DNA of 64,000 bases from Flavobacterium selenitireducens (lineage in GTDB: Bacteria > Bacteroidota > Bacteroidia > Flavobacteriales > Flavobacteriaceae). Positions within the stretch are counted from its first letter, which is position 1; each line of letters begins with the position of its first letter. Made by a program: the position numbers and the translations under genes. Below the pieces are notes generated by a model. The model saw only the letters and a program-made list of their open reading frames with translations. It did not search any database and was not told the origin of the DNA. The DNA is taken from the NCBI RefSeq assembly GCF_014748335.1, contig NZ_JAAVIY010000008.1:119270-183269 (forward strand), given 5' to 3'. Positions 34,707 to 44,445 of the stretch are shown piece after piece.

Positions 34707-36716
34707 TTACTTCACTCGCTGACGTTTCGTTTCAGCTTGTTTTGGGGCGGGAATGAACCTGCCGCCGTAATGCGCCGTTTTTACCACGCCTGTGTCGGTA
34801 ACGTGCTTTTCATCGGCACGCGTTGCGACGATCGAATAGGAGAATTTTACCGATGAGGTTCCGCCTTTCAACTCCACGACATCAAACGATTGTGCGGACT
34901 TGTTGGTCACATAAACGCCGTTGCAATCGCCTTCAAGCTGGATGAAGACTTTCATCGGATGGGTGTCGTCGACCCTTATGTTTTTGGATAATGTCGGATC
35001 GATTTTAATATGCGCCTTTCCGCCCACGAGCTCGCCTATACCGTAGTCTTCGAACAAGCTTTCCGGAGATTCCGCGCAATGCATCACGACGCGCTCATTT
35101 TCGACGTTTTTGACGATCGTGCTCACGGTGCCGGTGCCGAGTATCTTGAAATACAGTCCGCCGATTTCATCCCAGTGTCCTACATTCCACTGTTCGTCAA
35201 AAACATCCTGGACGATAAGACCCGACCCGCTTTCGAGCAAGGTGTCGAAGTAGGAAAAGATGCCCGTATGTTCACCGGAAAACGCTCCTCCTGATCCATC
35301 GACAAGCCCGTTCCAAATGCCGTTGTCGCCTATTCCGTTGATTCCTGTTCCATCAACATTTGTATTCGTTCCCAGCACGACATCGTATGCTGCGCTTCCC
35401 CAGTCCACATCGAGTTTTGAATTGCCGGTGACCGTGTTGATAAGGAAGTTGCCATTTGCGAGAATCCTTGCGCGTTCTGTACCGTTCGAGGAAAAATTGA
35501 GGATATTCGCTGCCGATGACCACATTCCTGTAGTTGTCCCGGTAGCAAAGGAGTAGAATGGGAGCCCGGCTGTCCCGCCGTTTACGCCATGTATCTGATT
35601 GGCATTCGGAATGCGCAGCCGTTCCTGGCCGTTCGTGGAAAAGTTGAGGATGTTCGCTGCCGAACTCCAAACGCCCGTCCCGGTATTTCCGTTGAACGAA
35701 TAAAAAGGGAGAGCGGCGGTTCCGGCGGTCATTGCGTGTACCTGTCCCGCATTCGGAATCCGGAAGCGCTCTTGTCCGTTGGTCGCAAAGCCGATTGCAG
35801 ACGTAGCGGCAAGAAACATCCCGGTATTGGCATTGCCTGTTCCATTCCAGCTGTACGTCGGTCCGTTGACCGAACCGGTCCCGAACGAAGTAAGCTGTCC
35901 ATTTGTCCCGATGTTAAAGCGGTCCGCACTGTTGGTTTTGAATCTCAAGTCCTGGGCGTCAGTCGTCCCAACAAAGTTAGTGGCAGGCGTAGTGCCGGAG
36001 TTTCCCAGTAGCGCCCATTGCGTAGTCGACACATTTCCGATTTCGTTCCATGCTGCTCCCGTCCAGTAATAGAATCCCGGCACGACGTTTTGAGGAAACG
36101 TTCCGGCGGCGGTCGTATTGTAGACTAAAAGCGATGTGGCGGGTCCTGTAATGGGTCCTGCAACATTTTTTGCCGTCAACGCGACGCGTGGTATCAACAG
36201 TCCTCTGTTCGTGGCGGAGATGTCTAGTTTTGCGGATGCGTTAGGCGCGCCTCCAATCCCGATGTCGCCGTCGGTTTCGATGCGGGCTCTTTCCACGTTC
36301 GCGGTTCGAAATCGCAGTTCCTGGCTATCTGTGGTGCCTACGAAGCTATTTGCGGGATCGGTTTCGGCATTTCCCGGGAGCGCCCACAAGTTTCCCGTTG
36401 CGCTGCTTCCCATTTCCCTCCACGAAGTCCCTTGCCAATAGTAGAAGCCGGGCGAGACGTTGTTCGGCGCGACTCCTGTGGTGGCCGTATTCCATATCAA
36501 GGTGCCGTTGACGGGGATTCCGCCTCCGTTTGAATTGACGACGGGAGCCGACACGATTTTTGAGCTAAGGGCAACTCTCGGCACGAGAATCCCGTTCGTT
36601 GCAGAACTGACATCGAGAGCGCCTTCAGGAGTGGTCGTCCCGATACCAACTTGAGCCTGTGAAAAAAATATAGAATATAATGTGATAATCGCCAAAAACA
36701 TGTAGTTCTTCTTCAT
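34707..36716 (-). CDS. Repetitive secreted surface protein
   Basis: 669 residues with a signal peptide (ending FFSQAQ) and start VGIGTTTPEGALDVSS, typical of Bacteroidota tail-fibre-like surface proteins. Repeats are evident: two units of about 125 residues (LLIPRVALTAKNVAG ... PGFYYWTGAAWNEIGN), then three of about 44 residues (LPFYSFNGNTGTGVWSSAAN, NFSTNGQERLRIPNANQIHG). The C-terminal 200 residues are non-repetitive and end in a basic stretch. No T9SS sorting domain is visible. It ends one base after the preceding convergent gene. Confidence 0.8.
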   Translation of the reverse strand: MKKNYMFLAIITLYSIFFSQAQVGIGTTTPEGALDVSSATNGILVPRVALSSKIVSAPVVNSNGGGIPVNGTLIWNTATTGVAPNNVSPGFYYWQGTSWREMGSSATGNLWALPGNAETDPANSFVGTTDSQELRFRTANVERARIETDGDIGIGGAPNASAKLDISATNRGLLIPRVALTAKNVAGPITGPATSLLVYNTTAAGTFPQNVVPGFYYWTGAAWNEIGNVSTTQWALLGNSGTTPATNFVGTTDAQDLRFKTNSADRFNIGTNGQLTSFGTGSVNGPTYSWNGTGNANTGMFLAATSAIGFATNGQERFRIPNAGQVHAMTAGTAALPFYSFNGNTGTGVWSSAANILNFSTNGQERLRIPNANQIHGVNGGTAGLPFYSFATGTTTGMWSSAANILNFSSNGTERARILANGNFLINTVTGNSKLDVDWGSAAYDVVLGTNTNVDGTGINGIGDNGIWNGLVDGSGGAFSGEHTGIFSYFDTLLESGSGLIVQDVFDEQWNVGHWDEIGGLYFKILGTGTVSTIVKNVENERVVMHCAESPESLFEDYGIGELVGGKAHIKIDPTLSKNIRVDDTHPMKVFIQLEGDCNGVYVTNKSAQSFDVVELKGGTSSVKFSYSIVATRADEKHVTDTGVVKTAHYGGRFIPAPKQAETKRQRVK

Positions 36717-36851
36717 ATTCAGTTAAATTCGTTAGACTAATTGTAATAAATATATCGGATGCTAGAAATATTCCAGCAAATAATCGACGAACAGCATCAA
36801 AAACCGATGAAGGATAAAAAATGCATACGGAGAAGGATTTTGTATCGGAAA

Positions 36852-36885
36852 TTGCTGATTTTTAAGCGGTAATATCGTACCTTTA
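36852..36885 (+). promoter_or_regulatory. Promoter of the T9SS-sorted protein
   Basis: TTG at 36852-36854, 23 bases, then TACCTTTA at 36878-36885, with the ATG 17 bases further on. Fits the Bacteroidota promoter pattern with long spacing. Confidence 0.45.
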
Positions 36886-36902
36886 GGCTAAAATTTTCCA
36901 GA

Positions 36903-38726
36903 ATGAAACCGACGCTGACTTTTTTTGCAATGCTTGTGGGCGCCAGTGTATTCGCGCAGCTTTACGTGAGTCCCGGCAGCTATGTTTATTCGAATGACCA
37001 ATTCGTTTATGTGAAACAAGATGTCAATCTTGCCAATAGCGGAAACCTTTATTTGAGAAATGGCTCTCAATTGCTTCAAGGTGTCAATGGTTCGTCTACC
37101 AATTCGGGGCAAGGAAAATTGTCGGTTTATCAGGAAGGTACGGTAGATAATTTTGAATATAATTACTGGTGTTCGCCTGTAGGGAATGCCTCGGCGGCCT
37201 CAGGTAACGAGAGTTTCGGGATTACGATGCTCAACCAGCCTACGGGTTTGATTACGAGTAACCCGGCGTCGATTTTGCCAATGAACAATACGAATGGGCA
37301 ATCCAATCCGCTTGCGATTTCCCAACGTTGGATTTATAAGTTCATCACCTCAAATAATTATTCGCAATGGGTGGCGGTAAATTCCGCAACTTCGCTGGCG
37401 GCGGGCGAAGGTTTTACGATGAAAGGTACAGCTGGTACCGATGGCACGACGATTCAGGGCGTCCAGAATAATCCGGGGGCCAATCAACGCTATGACTTTC
37501 GAGGTAAGCCGAATGATGGTGACATACAAATCAGCGTTGCTGCAGGCCAGTCTACTCTGACCGGGAATCCGTATCCATCGGCGATAAATTTGTCACAGTT
37601 CCTTACAAATGCAACTAATTCGACGGGCATCGCCTACTTTTGGGAGCAGGAAAAATCGTTGAATACCCATGTTTTAGTGAGTTATTCCGGAGGTTACGGG
37701 GCATATGCGCCTGTTACCATGATGGGTCCGGGAATTTATACACCCGCTGTTTTTTATAACTACGAGGTAGACGGGGACCTGATTCCTGGTTCTAGCGGAG
37801 TAGGAGGTAATTACACGCGATATATCTGTCCTGTCGGACAAGGATTTTTGATCAAGGGCAGTGCCAATGGAACGGTGACGATGCGCAATCAATATCGTGT
37901 ATTCCAAAAGGAAGATCCTGCATTTTCACAGTTCGAGCGCCCTTCATCTTTTGGGTCTGACGTGGCCACGACCTCACAATTCATGCCCGATATCCCTAAC
38001 GTTGCGGGATTCGACTATACGCAGGTAAGTTCGGCTCCCGTTCCTCAGATTCGGTTTTCGGCCAAGATCGGAAACGGCATCCGCACGCTGGTGCTAGGGT
38101 TCGATCCGGCGGCCACTGACGGACCGGATCACGCAATGGACGCCCAGTCCGGCGACGGCAACGCAATCGATATGTTTTTTGCGATGGACAGTCGGGAGTA
38201 CCTGATTTCCGTGATCGACTTTGCCATCGATAAGCGAATTCCGCTTGGTTTGAGGAATGTCAACGCACCTGCGACGTTCCAGATCACGATGAACGAAATG
38301 ATCAATTTTAACGGATCGCAACATGTCTATGTTCACGATAAACTGAACGACACCTATTTCGAAATTACGAATGCGGTTTATGAAGTTACGATGCCCGCCG
38401 GAGTCAATACGGATCGTTTCGAACTTACCTTTACAGAAAGTTCACTCGGAACTGCGCCGGTTTTGGGCGCCGACAGTTTTGTGATCCTACAGGATAATCC
38501 CAAACAGGAACTCAGGATATCGAATCCTAATCATTTTGAAGTCAAGACGGTAGCGCTCTACGACCTGACTGGTAAACTGGTTTTGGATAGGACGAATCTC
38601 GGCGCATTAGGGGAATACCAATTTTCTACTGCGGGTCTAAGCGAAGCGGTTTACATCGTAAAGGTCACGACGGCTGACAACCGCGATATAGGCCAGAAGG
38701 TTTCGATTTTTAGAACCAACAATTAA
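36903..38726 (+). CDS. Secreted protein with T9SS type A sorting domain
   Basis: 607 residues. A signal peptide (GASVFAQ) precedes a large strand-rich body (YVSPGSYVYSNDQFVYVKQD, NFEYNYWCSPVGN) without recognised enzyme domain. The last 80 residues are a type IX secretion C-terminal sorting domain (TVALYDLTGKLVLDRTN, GLSEAVYIVKVTT, GQKVSIF). It would be carried to the cell surface or released through the Por machinery. It is followed by a strong terminator. Confidence 0.88.
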   Translation: MKPTLTFFAMLVGASVFAQLYVSPGSYVYSNDQFVYVKQDVNLANSGNLYLRNGSQLLQGVNGSSTNSGQGKLSVYQEGTVDNFEYNYWCSPVGNASAASGNESFGITMLNQPTGLITSNPASILPMNNTNGQSNPLAISQRWIYKFITSNNYSQWVAVNSATSLAAGEGFTMKGTAGTDGTTIQGVQNNPGANQRYDFRGKPNDGDIQISVAAGQSTLTGNPYPSAINLSQFLTNATNSTGIAYFWEQEKSLNTHVLVSYSGGYGAYAPVTMMGPGIYTPAVFYNYEVDGDLIPGSSGVGGNYTRYICPVGQGFLIKGSANGTVTMRNQYRVFQKEDPAFSQFERPSSFGSDVATTSQFMPDIPNVAGFDYTQVSSAPVPQIRFSAKIGNGIRTLVLGFDPAATDGPDHAMDAQSGDGNAIDMFFAMDSREYLISVIDFAIDKRIPLGLRNVNAPATFQITMNEMINFNGSQHVYVHDKLNDTYFEITNAVYEVTMPAGVNTDRFELTFTESSLGTAPVLGADSFVILQDNPKQELRISNPNHFEVKTVALYDLTGKLVLDRTNLGALGEYQFSTAGLSEAVYIVKVTTADNRDIGQKVSIFRTNN

Positions 38727-38732
38727 CATACG

Positions 38733-38755
38733 GCAGCTTTCGGGCTGCTTTTTTT
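38733..38755 (+). terminator. Terminator after the T9SS-sorted protein
   Basis: GCAGC and GCTGC pair around 6 bases, followed by seven T. The next promoter box begins 5 bases later. Confidence 0.85.
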
Positions 38756-38760
38756 ATGGG

Positions 38761-38768
38761 TATTTTTG
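38761..38768 (+). promoter_or_regulatory. -7 box 4 nt before a GTG start
   Basis: TATTTTTG at 38761-38768 is followed by CGAA and the GTG at 38773. The expected transcription start is at or next to the start codon. Confidence 0.55.
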
Positions 38769-38772
38769 CGAA

Positions 38773-39666
38773 GTGCCGACACTTCAGCGAATAATTTCTC
38801 ATCCGGATGTTGAACTCTTTATGAAAAGAGACGATTTGCTCGATCCAACGATTCCGGGCAATAAATTGCGCAAGCTCAAGTACAACCTCGAACAGGCGCG
38901 GACTGAAGGGAAGTCCACGATATTGACGTTTGGCGGCGCTTTTTCCAATCACATTTCGGCGATAGCCTCGGCAGGAGCGCGTCACGGTTTTGCCACGATC
39001 GGCATTATCCGGGGCGAGGAGCTAACGCAATCGTATCTCCAAAATCCGACACTGTCCCAAGCTGCAGAATGCGGTATGCAACTTGAATTTATCAACAGGG
39101 CTGATTATAGAAACAAATCTGAGAAAACGTTTTTAGGTAAGCTGGAACAACGGTTTGGCGACTTTTATCTGTTGCCCGAAGGCGGCACGAACAGTCTGGC
39201 GGTCAAAGGTTGTGAAGAAATTCTTTCGGGCGATGATTTCAGCTTTGACTATATTTGCTGCGCTGTCGGTACGGGAGGCACGCTGGCCGGAATCATCAAT
39301 TCGTCCGAAACCCATCATAAGATCATTGGGTTTTCGTCTCTCAAAGGCACATTTGATATTAGCGGGATTGCGAAGTTTGTCGACAAACACAACTGGAAGA
39401 TCATTTCGGATTACCATTTTGGAGGATACGGAAAGGTTACGAACGAGTTGGTGGATTATATCAATTGTTTTTACAATAAAAATAAAATACCGCTGGATCC
39501 CGTTTATACAGGGAAGATGATGTTCGGTATCGAGGATTTGATCCGAAACGGTTACTTCCCGAAAGGTTCGAGAATTCTTGCTATCCACACTGGCGGACTG
39601 CAGGGAATTGCGGGAATGAACCAAAAACTAAAAACTAAAAACCTACACATAATTGAACATGGCTAA
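38773..39666 (+). CDS. ACC deaminase / D-cysteine desulfhydrase-like PLP enzyme
   Basis: 297 residues from a GTG start (an ATG at 38821 is the alternative). The fold-type II PLP enzyme signature is present: KRDDLLDPTIPGNKLRKLKY with the Schiff-base Lys, GGAFSNHISAIASAGARHG, PEGGTNSLAVKG, VGTGGTLAGII, and HTGGLQGIAG. Likely reactions are deamination of 1-aminocyclopropane carboxylate or desulfhydration of D-cysteine; which one is not clear. The start lies 4 bases after a TATTTTTG box. It overlaps the next gene by 8 bases, so it belongs to a three-gene run with the glucosaminidase and hemL. Confidence 0.87.
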   Translation: MPTLQRIISHPDVELFMKRDDLLDPTIPGNKLRKLKYNLEQARTEGKSTILTFGGAFSNHISAIASAGARHGFATIGIIRGEELTQSYLQNPTLSQAAECGMQLEFINRADYRNKSEKTFLGKLEQRFGDFYLLPEGGTNSLAVKGCEEILSGDDFSFDYICCAVGTGGTLAGIINSSETHHKIIGFSSLKGTFDISGIAKFVDKHNWKIISDYHFGGYGKVTNELVDYINCFYNKNKIPLDPVYTGKMMFGIEDLIRNGYFPKGSRILAIHTGGLQGIAGMNQKLKTKNLHIIEHG

Positions 39667-40543
39667 GAAACTCCTCTTTCTTTTAACCATTCTGCTTTTA
39701 GCAAGTTGCGGATCACAAAAACAAAATTCTTCACGCTCGTCTCGACCGGTTTACCGCAAGCCGACCACTACCGTTGCCACGCGCAAACCGAGAACGGTCA
39801 AACCCGCGCCACGACCGTCCGAGACTCGGAGCTCTTCAGGTTCGGAAACGCAGACACTTGAGGCGACCACAAGGGTAAAAGTGACGAACGACATGATTTT
39901 CGCCTACATCGACCGCTACAAAGGCATCGCGCAAAACAATATGTCGCAATACGGCGTTCCTGCGAGCATAACCCTTGCTCAGGGAATTTTGGAATCCGGA
40001 GCCGGGACCGGTCCATTGAGCGCAATGGCCAACAACCACTTCGGAATCAAATGCCACACCGGCTGGACAGGCGAAAGTGTACGCCATGACGACGATTCCG
40101 AACAGGAATGTTTCCGCAAGTACTCGGACCCGAGCGAATCCTATCGCGACCATTCGCTTTTCCTTACCGGTCGTAGCCGATATTCCGCATTATTCCAGTT
40201 GGACAAAGACGATTACCGAGGATGGGCGAAAGGATTGAAAGCGGCGGGTTATGCAACCGATCCGAAATATCCGGACAAACTCATCGGGATCATTGAGCGT
40301 TTCGGCCTCGACAAGCACGATGCGGTGGTGTTAGGGAGAGAATATGTTCCTTCGCCACGCCAACTTCCTGTTGCTACGCCATCCGGAGCGATCGCTGACA
40401 ATTCCAATTATTACGTCGTGAGCAAAGGCGACACGCTTTATTCCATTTCGAAGCGCTTCAATCTAACGGTAGACGAACTTCGCCAGCTCAATAGCCTGCC
40501 GGACAACGCCATTTCAATAGGTCAAAACCTCAAAATCAAATAA
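39659..40543 (+). CDS. Glucosaminidase/LysM lipoprotein
   Basis: 294 residues. A lipoprotein signal (LLLASC) and a Ser/Arg/Thr/Pro-rich linker precede a glucosaminidase (GH73-type) domain: [20 protein letters not shown] with the catalytic Glu, [35 protein letters not shown]-terminal LysM ([20 protein letters not shown]) binds peptidoglycan. It probably remodels the cell wall from the outer-membrane face. It overlaps the deaminase gene and is 2 bases from hemL. Confidence 0.93.
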   Translation: MAKKLLFLLTILLLASCGSQKQNSSRSSRPVYRKPTTTVATRKPRTVKPAPRPSETRSSSGSETQTLEATTRVKVTNDMIFAYIDRYKGIAQNNMSQYGVPASITLAQGILESGAGTGPLSAMANNHFGIKCHTGWTGESVRHDDDSEQECFRKYSDPSESYRDHSLFLTGRSRYSALFQLDKDDYRGWAKGLKAAGYATDPKYPDKLIGIIERFGLDKHDAVVLGREYVPSPRQLPVATPSGAIADNSNYYVVSKGDTLYSISKRFNLTVDELRQLNSLPDNAISIGQNLKIK

Positions 40544-40545
40544 AA

Positions 40546-41832
40546 ATGCTATACCAACGTAGCAGCCAGCTTTTTGCTGAAGCTGAACACGTAATCCCCG
40601 GAGGCGTCAACTCTCCGGTAAGAGCCTTTCGGGCAGTTGGAGGCGTTCCGGTCTTCATGAAAAGCGCAAAGGGAGCTTACCTTGAAGACGAAGACGGCAA
40701 CCGCTATATCGATTATATCAATTCCTGGGGGCCCATGATACTCGGGCACGCTTACCAGCCTGTAGTAGATGCTATCGTCGAGAAAGCCAGGCTTGGAACT
40801 TCTTTCGGCGCGCCTACGGGGCTCGAGACGAAAATTGCGCAGCTTGCCGTTAAGATGGTTCCCAATATCGACAAGATCCGTTTTGTGAATTCCGGAACGG
40901 AAGCGTGCATGAGCGCCGTACGACTTGCGAGAGGTTTCACCAAACGGGATAAGATCATCAAGTTTTCCGGTTGTTATCACGGTCATTCGGACTCATTCCT
41001 GATAGCGGCGGGTAGCGGAGCGGTAACTTTCGGGACACCGAACAGCCCGGGAGTCACGGCCGGAACGGCAAAAGATACGATTCTGGCGCGTTATAACGAT
41101 TTGGATAACGTAGCTGCGATACTGAATGAAAATGTTGGGGAGATTGCGGCCATCATCATCGAGCCGGTTGCCGGAAACATGGGCTGCATTCCTCCAAAAC
41201 CAGACTTTTTGGAAGGACTCCGATCGTTATGCGACCAAAATGGGACGTTGCTTATTTTTGACGAAGTCATGACCGGTTTCCGATTGGCAAAAGGCGGCGC
41301 CCAGGAACTCTTTGGAGTCCGTGCCGATATCGTTTGTTTCGGAAAAGTGATAGGAGGAGGGTTGCCCGTGGGCGCATTTGCCTCGCGAAACGAAATCATG
41401 AATTATCTGGCTCCCATCGGGCCGGTATATCAGGCAGGAACGCTTTCCGGAAATCCACTGGCAATGGCCGCGGGATATGCTATGTTGCAGGCTATTGACG
41501 CCGATGCCGGTATTTTCGAACGGCTGGAGCAAAAGACGGCTTATCTTGAATCCGGATTGCGGAAAGTCTTTACAGATAATGACCTCGAGTTTACCATCAA
41601 CCGCGTCGGATCGATGATTTCGGTTCATTTTGACGCTGAACCCGTTTCCGACTTTGTCTCGGCAGCTAAAGGCGATAACGAAAGCTTCCGCAAGTTTTTC
41701 CACGGATTGCTGGCAAAAGGAGTTTACATCGCGCCATCGGCCTATGAGACGTGGTTTTTGTGTGATGCCCTGACATATGACGACCTCGACGCGACCATTG
41801 CCGCCGCTTCAGAAGTTGTGAAGACGCTATAA
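40546..41832 (+). CDS. hemL: Glutamate-1-semialdehyde 2,1-aminomutase
   Basis: 428 residues. Makes 5-aminolevulinate from glutamate-1-semialdehyde for heme synthesis. The class III aminotransferase features are present: [60 protein letters not shown], and the PLP Lys in [15 protein letters not shown]. It starts 2 bases after the glucosaminidase stop. It ends in a shared terminator facing a convergent gene. Confidence 0.98.
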   Translation: MLYQRSSQLFAEAEHVIPGGVNSPVRAFRAVGGVPVFMKSAKGAYLEDEDGNRYIDYINSWGPMILGHAYQPVVDAIVEKARLGTSFGAPTGLETKIAQLAVKMVPNIDKIRFVNSGTEACMSAVRLARGFTKRDKIIKFSGCYHGHSDSFLIAAGSGAVTFGTPNSPGVTAGTAKDTILARYNDLDNVAAILNENVGEIAAIIIEPVAGNMGCIPPKPDFLEGLRSLCDQNGTLLIFDEVMTGFRLAKGGAQELFGVRADIVCFGKVIGGGLPVGAFASRNEIMNYLAPIGPVYQAGTLSGNPLAMAAGYAMLQAIDADAGIFERLEQKTAYLESGLRKVFTDNDLEFTINRVGSMISVHFDAEPVSDFVSAAKGDNESFRKFFHGLLAKGVYIAPSAYETWFLCDALTYDDLDATIAAASEVVKTL

Positions 41833-41835
41833 ATA

Positions 41836-41867
41836 AAAAATCCCGCTCGAAAGGCGGGATTTTTTTA
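41836..41867. terminator. Bidirectional terminator after hemL
   Basis: AAAAATCCCGC and GCGGGATTTTT flank a short loop, with A and T tracts. It serves hemL and the convergent small gene. Confidence 0.9.
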
Positions 41868-41878
41868 TCTGGAATCTC

Positions 41879-42205
41879 TTAATGGGTCAACTTTTCCCAG
41901 AGAACTTTGTTGGCGCGTAATTTCTCGACTTGATTTCCGTCAAGGCTACCCTCGATTTTCTTTTCCATGATGACAGGAACTTCTTTTTTCTTTTGGGCTG
42001 TCACGCTCGGATCTGCAAGCATCTCGTGTTTCATCTGAAAAAGTTTCGAGAAGTTTTCGAGTTCCGTGCTGTTCAACTTAAGGAAGTCCGCAAGCTCAAC
42101 TGCTTCCTGTCGGCCTTTTGACGCAGCCGATGCTTTTTTCTCCTGAGCTTGCGCGGAAACGCCAAATGCGAGCATCATGGCAAAAATAAAGAGTATTTTT
42201 TTCAT
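41879..42205 (-). CDS. Small periplasmic protein
   Basis: 108 residues with a signal peptide (ending GVSAQAQ) and a helical, charged mature part (ELADFLKLNSTELENFSKLF, QMKHEMLADPSVTAQKKKEV). It has the feel of Spy/LTXXQ-type periplasmic helper proteins but lacks a clear motif. The next gene upstream on the same strand encodes a similar protein; they may act together. Confidence 0.7.
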   Translation of the reverse strand: MKKILFIFAMMLAFGVSAQAQEKKASAASKGRQEAVELADFLKLNSTELENFSKLFQMKHEMLADPSVTAQKKKEVPVIMEKKIEGSLDGNQVEKLRANKVLWEKLTH

Positions 42206-42270
42206 TTTGGAATTTGTTATTCGTGAAAAATAGATTCCAAATCTAACGGATTCTTATCAAAACTCAAAAT

Positions 42271-42735
42271 TTATTTAGGGTTTTGCTGTTGCAATCCGTC
42301 GGTTTTTTTAGGACGCTTGTAAAAACCGTTTCTGGCGTTTCTTTCCTGCTTCGAATGGATTTTTTCCCATTTCGCGAACTGGTCGGCGTTGAGAAGCTTT
42401 TTCATCTTTGCCCGGTTCTCGATCTGAGCATCGAGTTTTTTACTGCGCATGGCGTACACTTCGTCGGCGGTAGGCGTGATTTTCTGGTCGCGCTTTTCCT
42501 TCATTTTTACCTTCATTTCCGACCTCGATTTTTCCTGATCGGCAATAATTGTTGCCATTTGCTTTTGCTGGGATGCCGTGAGGTCCAGTTTAAGCGTCAG
42601 TTCTTTGACGCGAAGGTCGTTTCGTTGCTGGGCCGTCAACTCGACTTTGGGCTGGCGTTTGACGGTCTCTGGTTTTTCCTGGCTGAACCCGATTGTCCCC
42701 GCGAGGAGCAAAGCGGCCATAACTACATTTTTCAT
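42271..42735 (-). CDS. Spy/CpxP-like periplasmic protein
   Basis: 154 residues from the ATG at 42735 (signal peptide ending TIGFSQ). The mature protein is highly charged and helical, with LTASQQKQM and LNADQFAKWEKIHSKQ blocks resembling the LTxxQ repeats of Spy/CpxP proteins, which bind misfolded periplasmic proteins or sense envelope stress. It is 65 bases upstream of the other small periplasmic gene, same strand. Confidence 0.75.
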   Translation of the reverse strand: MKNVVMAALLLAGTIGFSQEKPETVKRQPKVELTAQQRNDLRVKELTLKLDLTASQQKQMATIIADQEKSRSEMKVKMKEKRDQKITPTADEVYAMRSKKLDAQIENRAKMKKLLNADQFAKWEKIHSKQERNARNGFYKRPKKTDGLQQQNPK

Positions 42736-42820
42736 GTCTTTCGGTTTAAAGTTTCGCGGTTGGACACAACGATAAGGATTGGGTTTAATGATCGTCGGCA
42801 ATTTGTGCCGGCATTAACAC

Positions 42821-42842
42821 AAAAAAAGGAGCCGAAGCTCCA
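42821..42842 (-). terminator. Terminator after the propeller-like gene
   Basis: On the minus strand GGAGC and GCTCC flank TTCG, followed by seven T. It sits 6 bases beyond the stop of the next gene upstream. Confidence 0.8.
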
Positions 42843-42847
42843 AATTT

Positions 42848-44353
42848 TCAGAATGTCAGGTATCCATATTTTTCATTCGAGCCGGAACTGGCCCGAACGA
42901 TATATTTGTCTTCGGAAACCTTGACCAGCACGGATGTATCAAGATCGAAATCTTCGTGCCATTGCTTGTAATTGTAGTCATAGAACGGTTCGAGCCCGGT
43001 TTTCGAGAGCGTCTGTTTATTCTTTTGCTTTCCGCTTGCATCGTAGGTCTCCATAATGATGTGGCGGTCGAGTTTGCTCTTTTTCTCGTCAAACTGAAAC
43101 TTCTGCAAGTTCTGGTACATAATCGAAAGCTCCCCTTTGCGGATGAAATACAAACACGAAAGATAGCGGCCATTGTCGTTTTCTGTCCCGGTCTGCTCGT
43201 CCTGGATTTGATTGAAGAAATCAAGTTTTCCGGACGCATCGTCAAGCCTTGCGAAAACAAACCCTAAATTGGCATAGCTGTAATCGGTTTTAAGTTCGAA
43301 CGCATTCCCTTTTACGGGCTGCGTCTTTTTATTTTCGACGAATCTATCGGCCAACAGCCATGTTTTACCATTTTCGTGAACGATTTCCTTTACGCGAAGT
43401 CCTGTTTCCGGAATCTCATTGGAAACCGTGTAGCTATTTTTTCCGTTCGCATCGAATTTCGCCGCATAAACCGAAGAGGCAGGATTGTTTCCCCGGTGAA
43501 CCTGCACGGCTTTGGCGCCGACACGTGTCGCAAAACCCTGGAGATAGAAGTCGCTTTTATCGAACCATCCTTTTGTGTAATACAATTGGTGATCGTTGTC
43601 CAGTTTGAGCGAAGTTTCGGTCATCGCATCCGATTTTCCGTCCCAATAGTAAAGCGTGCGAAACGGTTTTTGTTTTGAGAGATCGACATTCCTGACGATA
43701 TAGACTCTGCCGTCGTCCGAAACCGAGATGTCGAATTCATCCGATCTGGCCTTGTTGAGGTAGGGCGTCTGATGCGAAATTTCCTTTACCAGTTTACCCG
43801 ACGCGTCCAAAAGACTCAGGTGTATCGTCTCGTTTGCTTTTTTGTCGAGTGCGAACCGCCTGATGACGGCAAACATTTTCTTCCCTTGCGATTGTGCGAT
43901 GAGAAATTCGGCATTTTTTATCGGAATCGAAGTTATGCGGAACTTATCGGACTTTGTTCCCGAATTCACGTTTATGTTTTGGCCGAACAATACAAGTGCT
44001 TTGTCTTTTCCGATCCATTCCTCGAGAAATGCGACATGATTGACGCCGTCGGTCTGGAACATGGCCAAATGCGTCAACATCGCTTTGCCCATCGGCGGTT
44101 GTTCGACACTGAGGTTGAAGCTGTTATCGCGTCTGAAGTTGCTGCCCGAATACATATCGACGGAAACGTCCCGATTGAAAAGGTTGTCGTTGTAACGCGA
44201 AACGATCCGGTAAAGACGGTTGTTGTCGTAGACATGGGAGACTTCGCTCGCCGTTTCGTTGCGCGCGCTTTCGGCATTGTTCCAGCTGAAGGCCTGGGCT
44301 TGGATCGCGATAGGAGCAAACAACGCTACCGACCAAACAAATATCTTTTTCAT
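42848..44353 (-). CDS. Secreted propeller-like protein
   Basis: 501 residues with a signal peptide (ending AIQAQ). The mature part contains many short strands with repeated patterns (HLSLLDASGKLVKEIS, FDISVSDDGRVYIVRNVDL, VYAAKFDANGKNSY, METYDASGKQKN), consistent with a beta-propeller. No known enzyme signature is seen. There is no lipobox or T9SS domain, so it is probably periplasmic. It ends in a compact terminator. Confidence 0.75.
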   Translation of the reverse strand: MKKIFVWSVALFAPIAIQAQAFSWNNAESARNETASEVSHVYDNNRLYRIVSRYNDNLFNRDVSVDMYSGSNFRRDNSFNLSVEQPPMGKAMLTHLAMFQTDGVNHVAFLEEWIGKDKALVLFGQNINVNSGTKSDKFRITSIPIKNAEFLIAQSQGKKMFAVIRRFALDKKANETIHLSLLDASGKLVKEISHQTPYLNKARSDEFDISVSDDGRVYIVRNVDLSKQKPFRTLYYWDGKSDAMTETSLKLDNDHQLYYTKGWFDKSDFYLQGFATRVGAKAVQVHRGNNPASSVYAAKFDANGKNSYTVSNEIPETGLRVKEIVHENGKTWLLADRFVENKKTQPVKGNAFELKTDYSYANLGFVFARLDDASGKLDFFNQIQDEQTGTENDNGRYLSCLYFIRKGELSIMYQNLQKFQFDEKKSKLDRHIIMETYDASGKQKNKQTLSKTGLEPFYDYNYKQWHEDFDLDTSVLVKVSEDKYIVRASSGSNEKYGYLTF

Positions 44354-44445
44354 GAACTGTTTTTATTGGGCGCAAATGTAAACGAAATCGGCAGATTAAA
44401 ACGTTAAAGTTCTAATCTGCCGATATATAGGTGGTTTTCGAAAAT

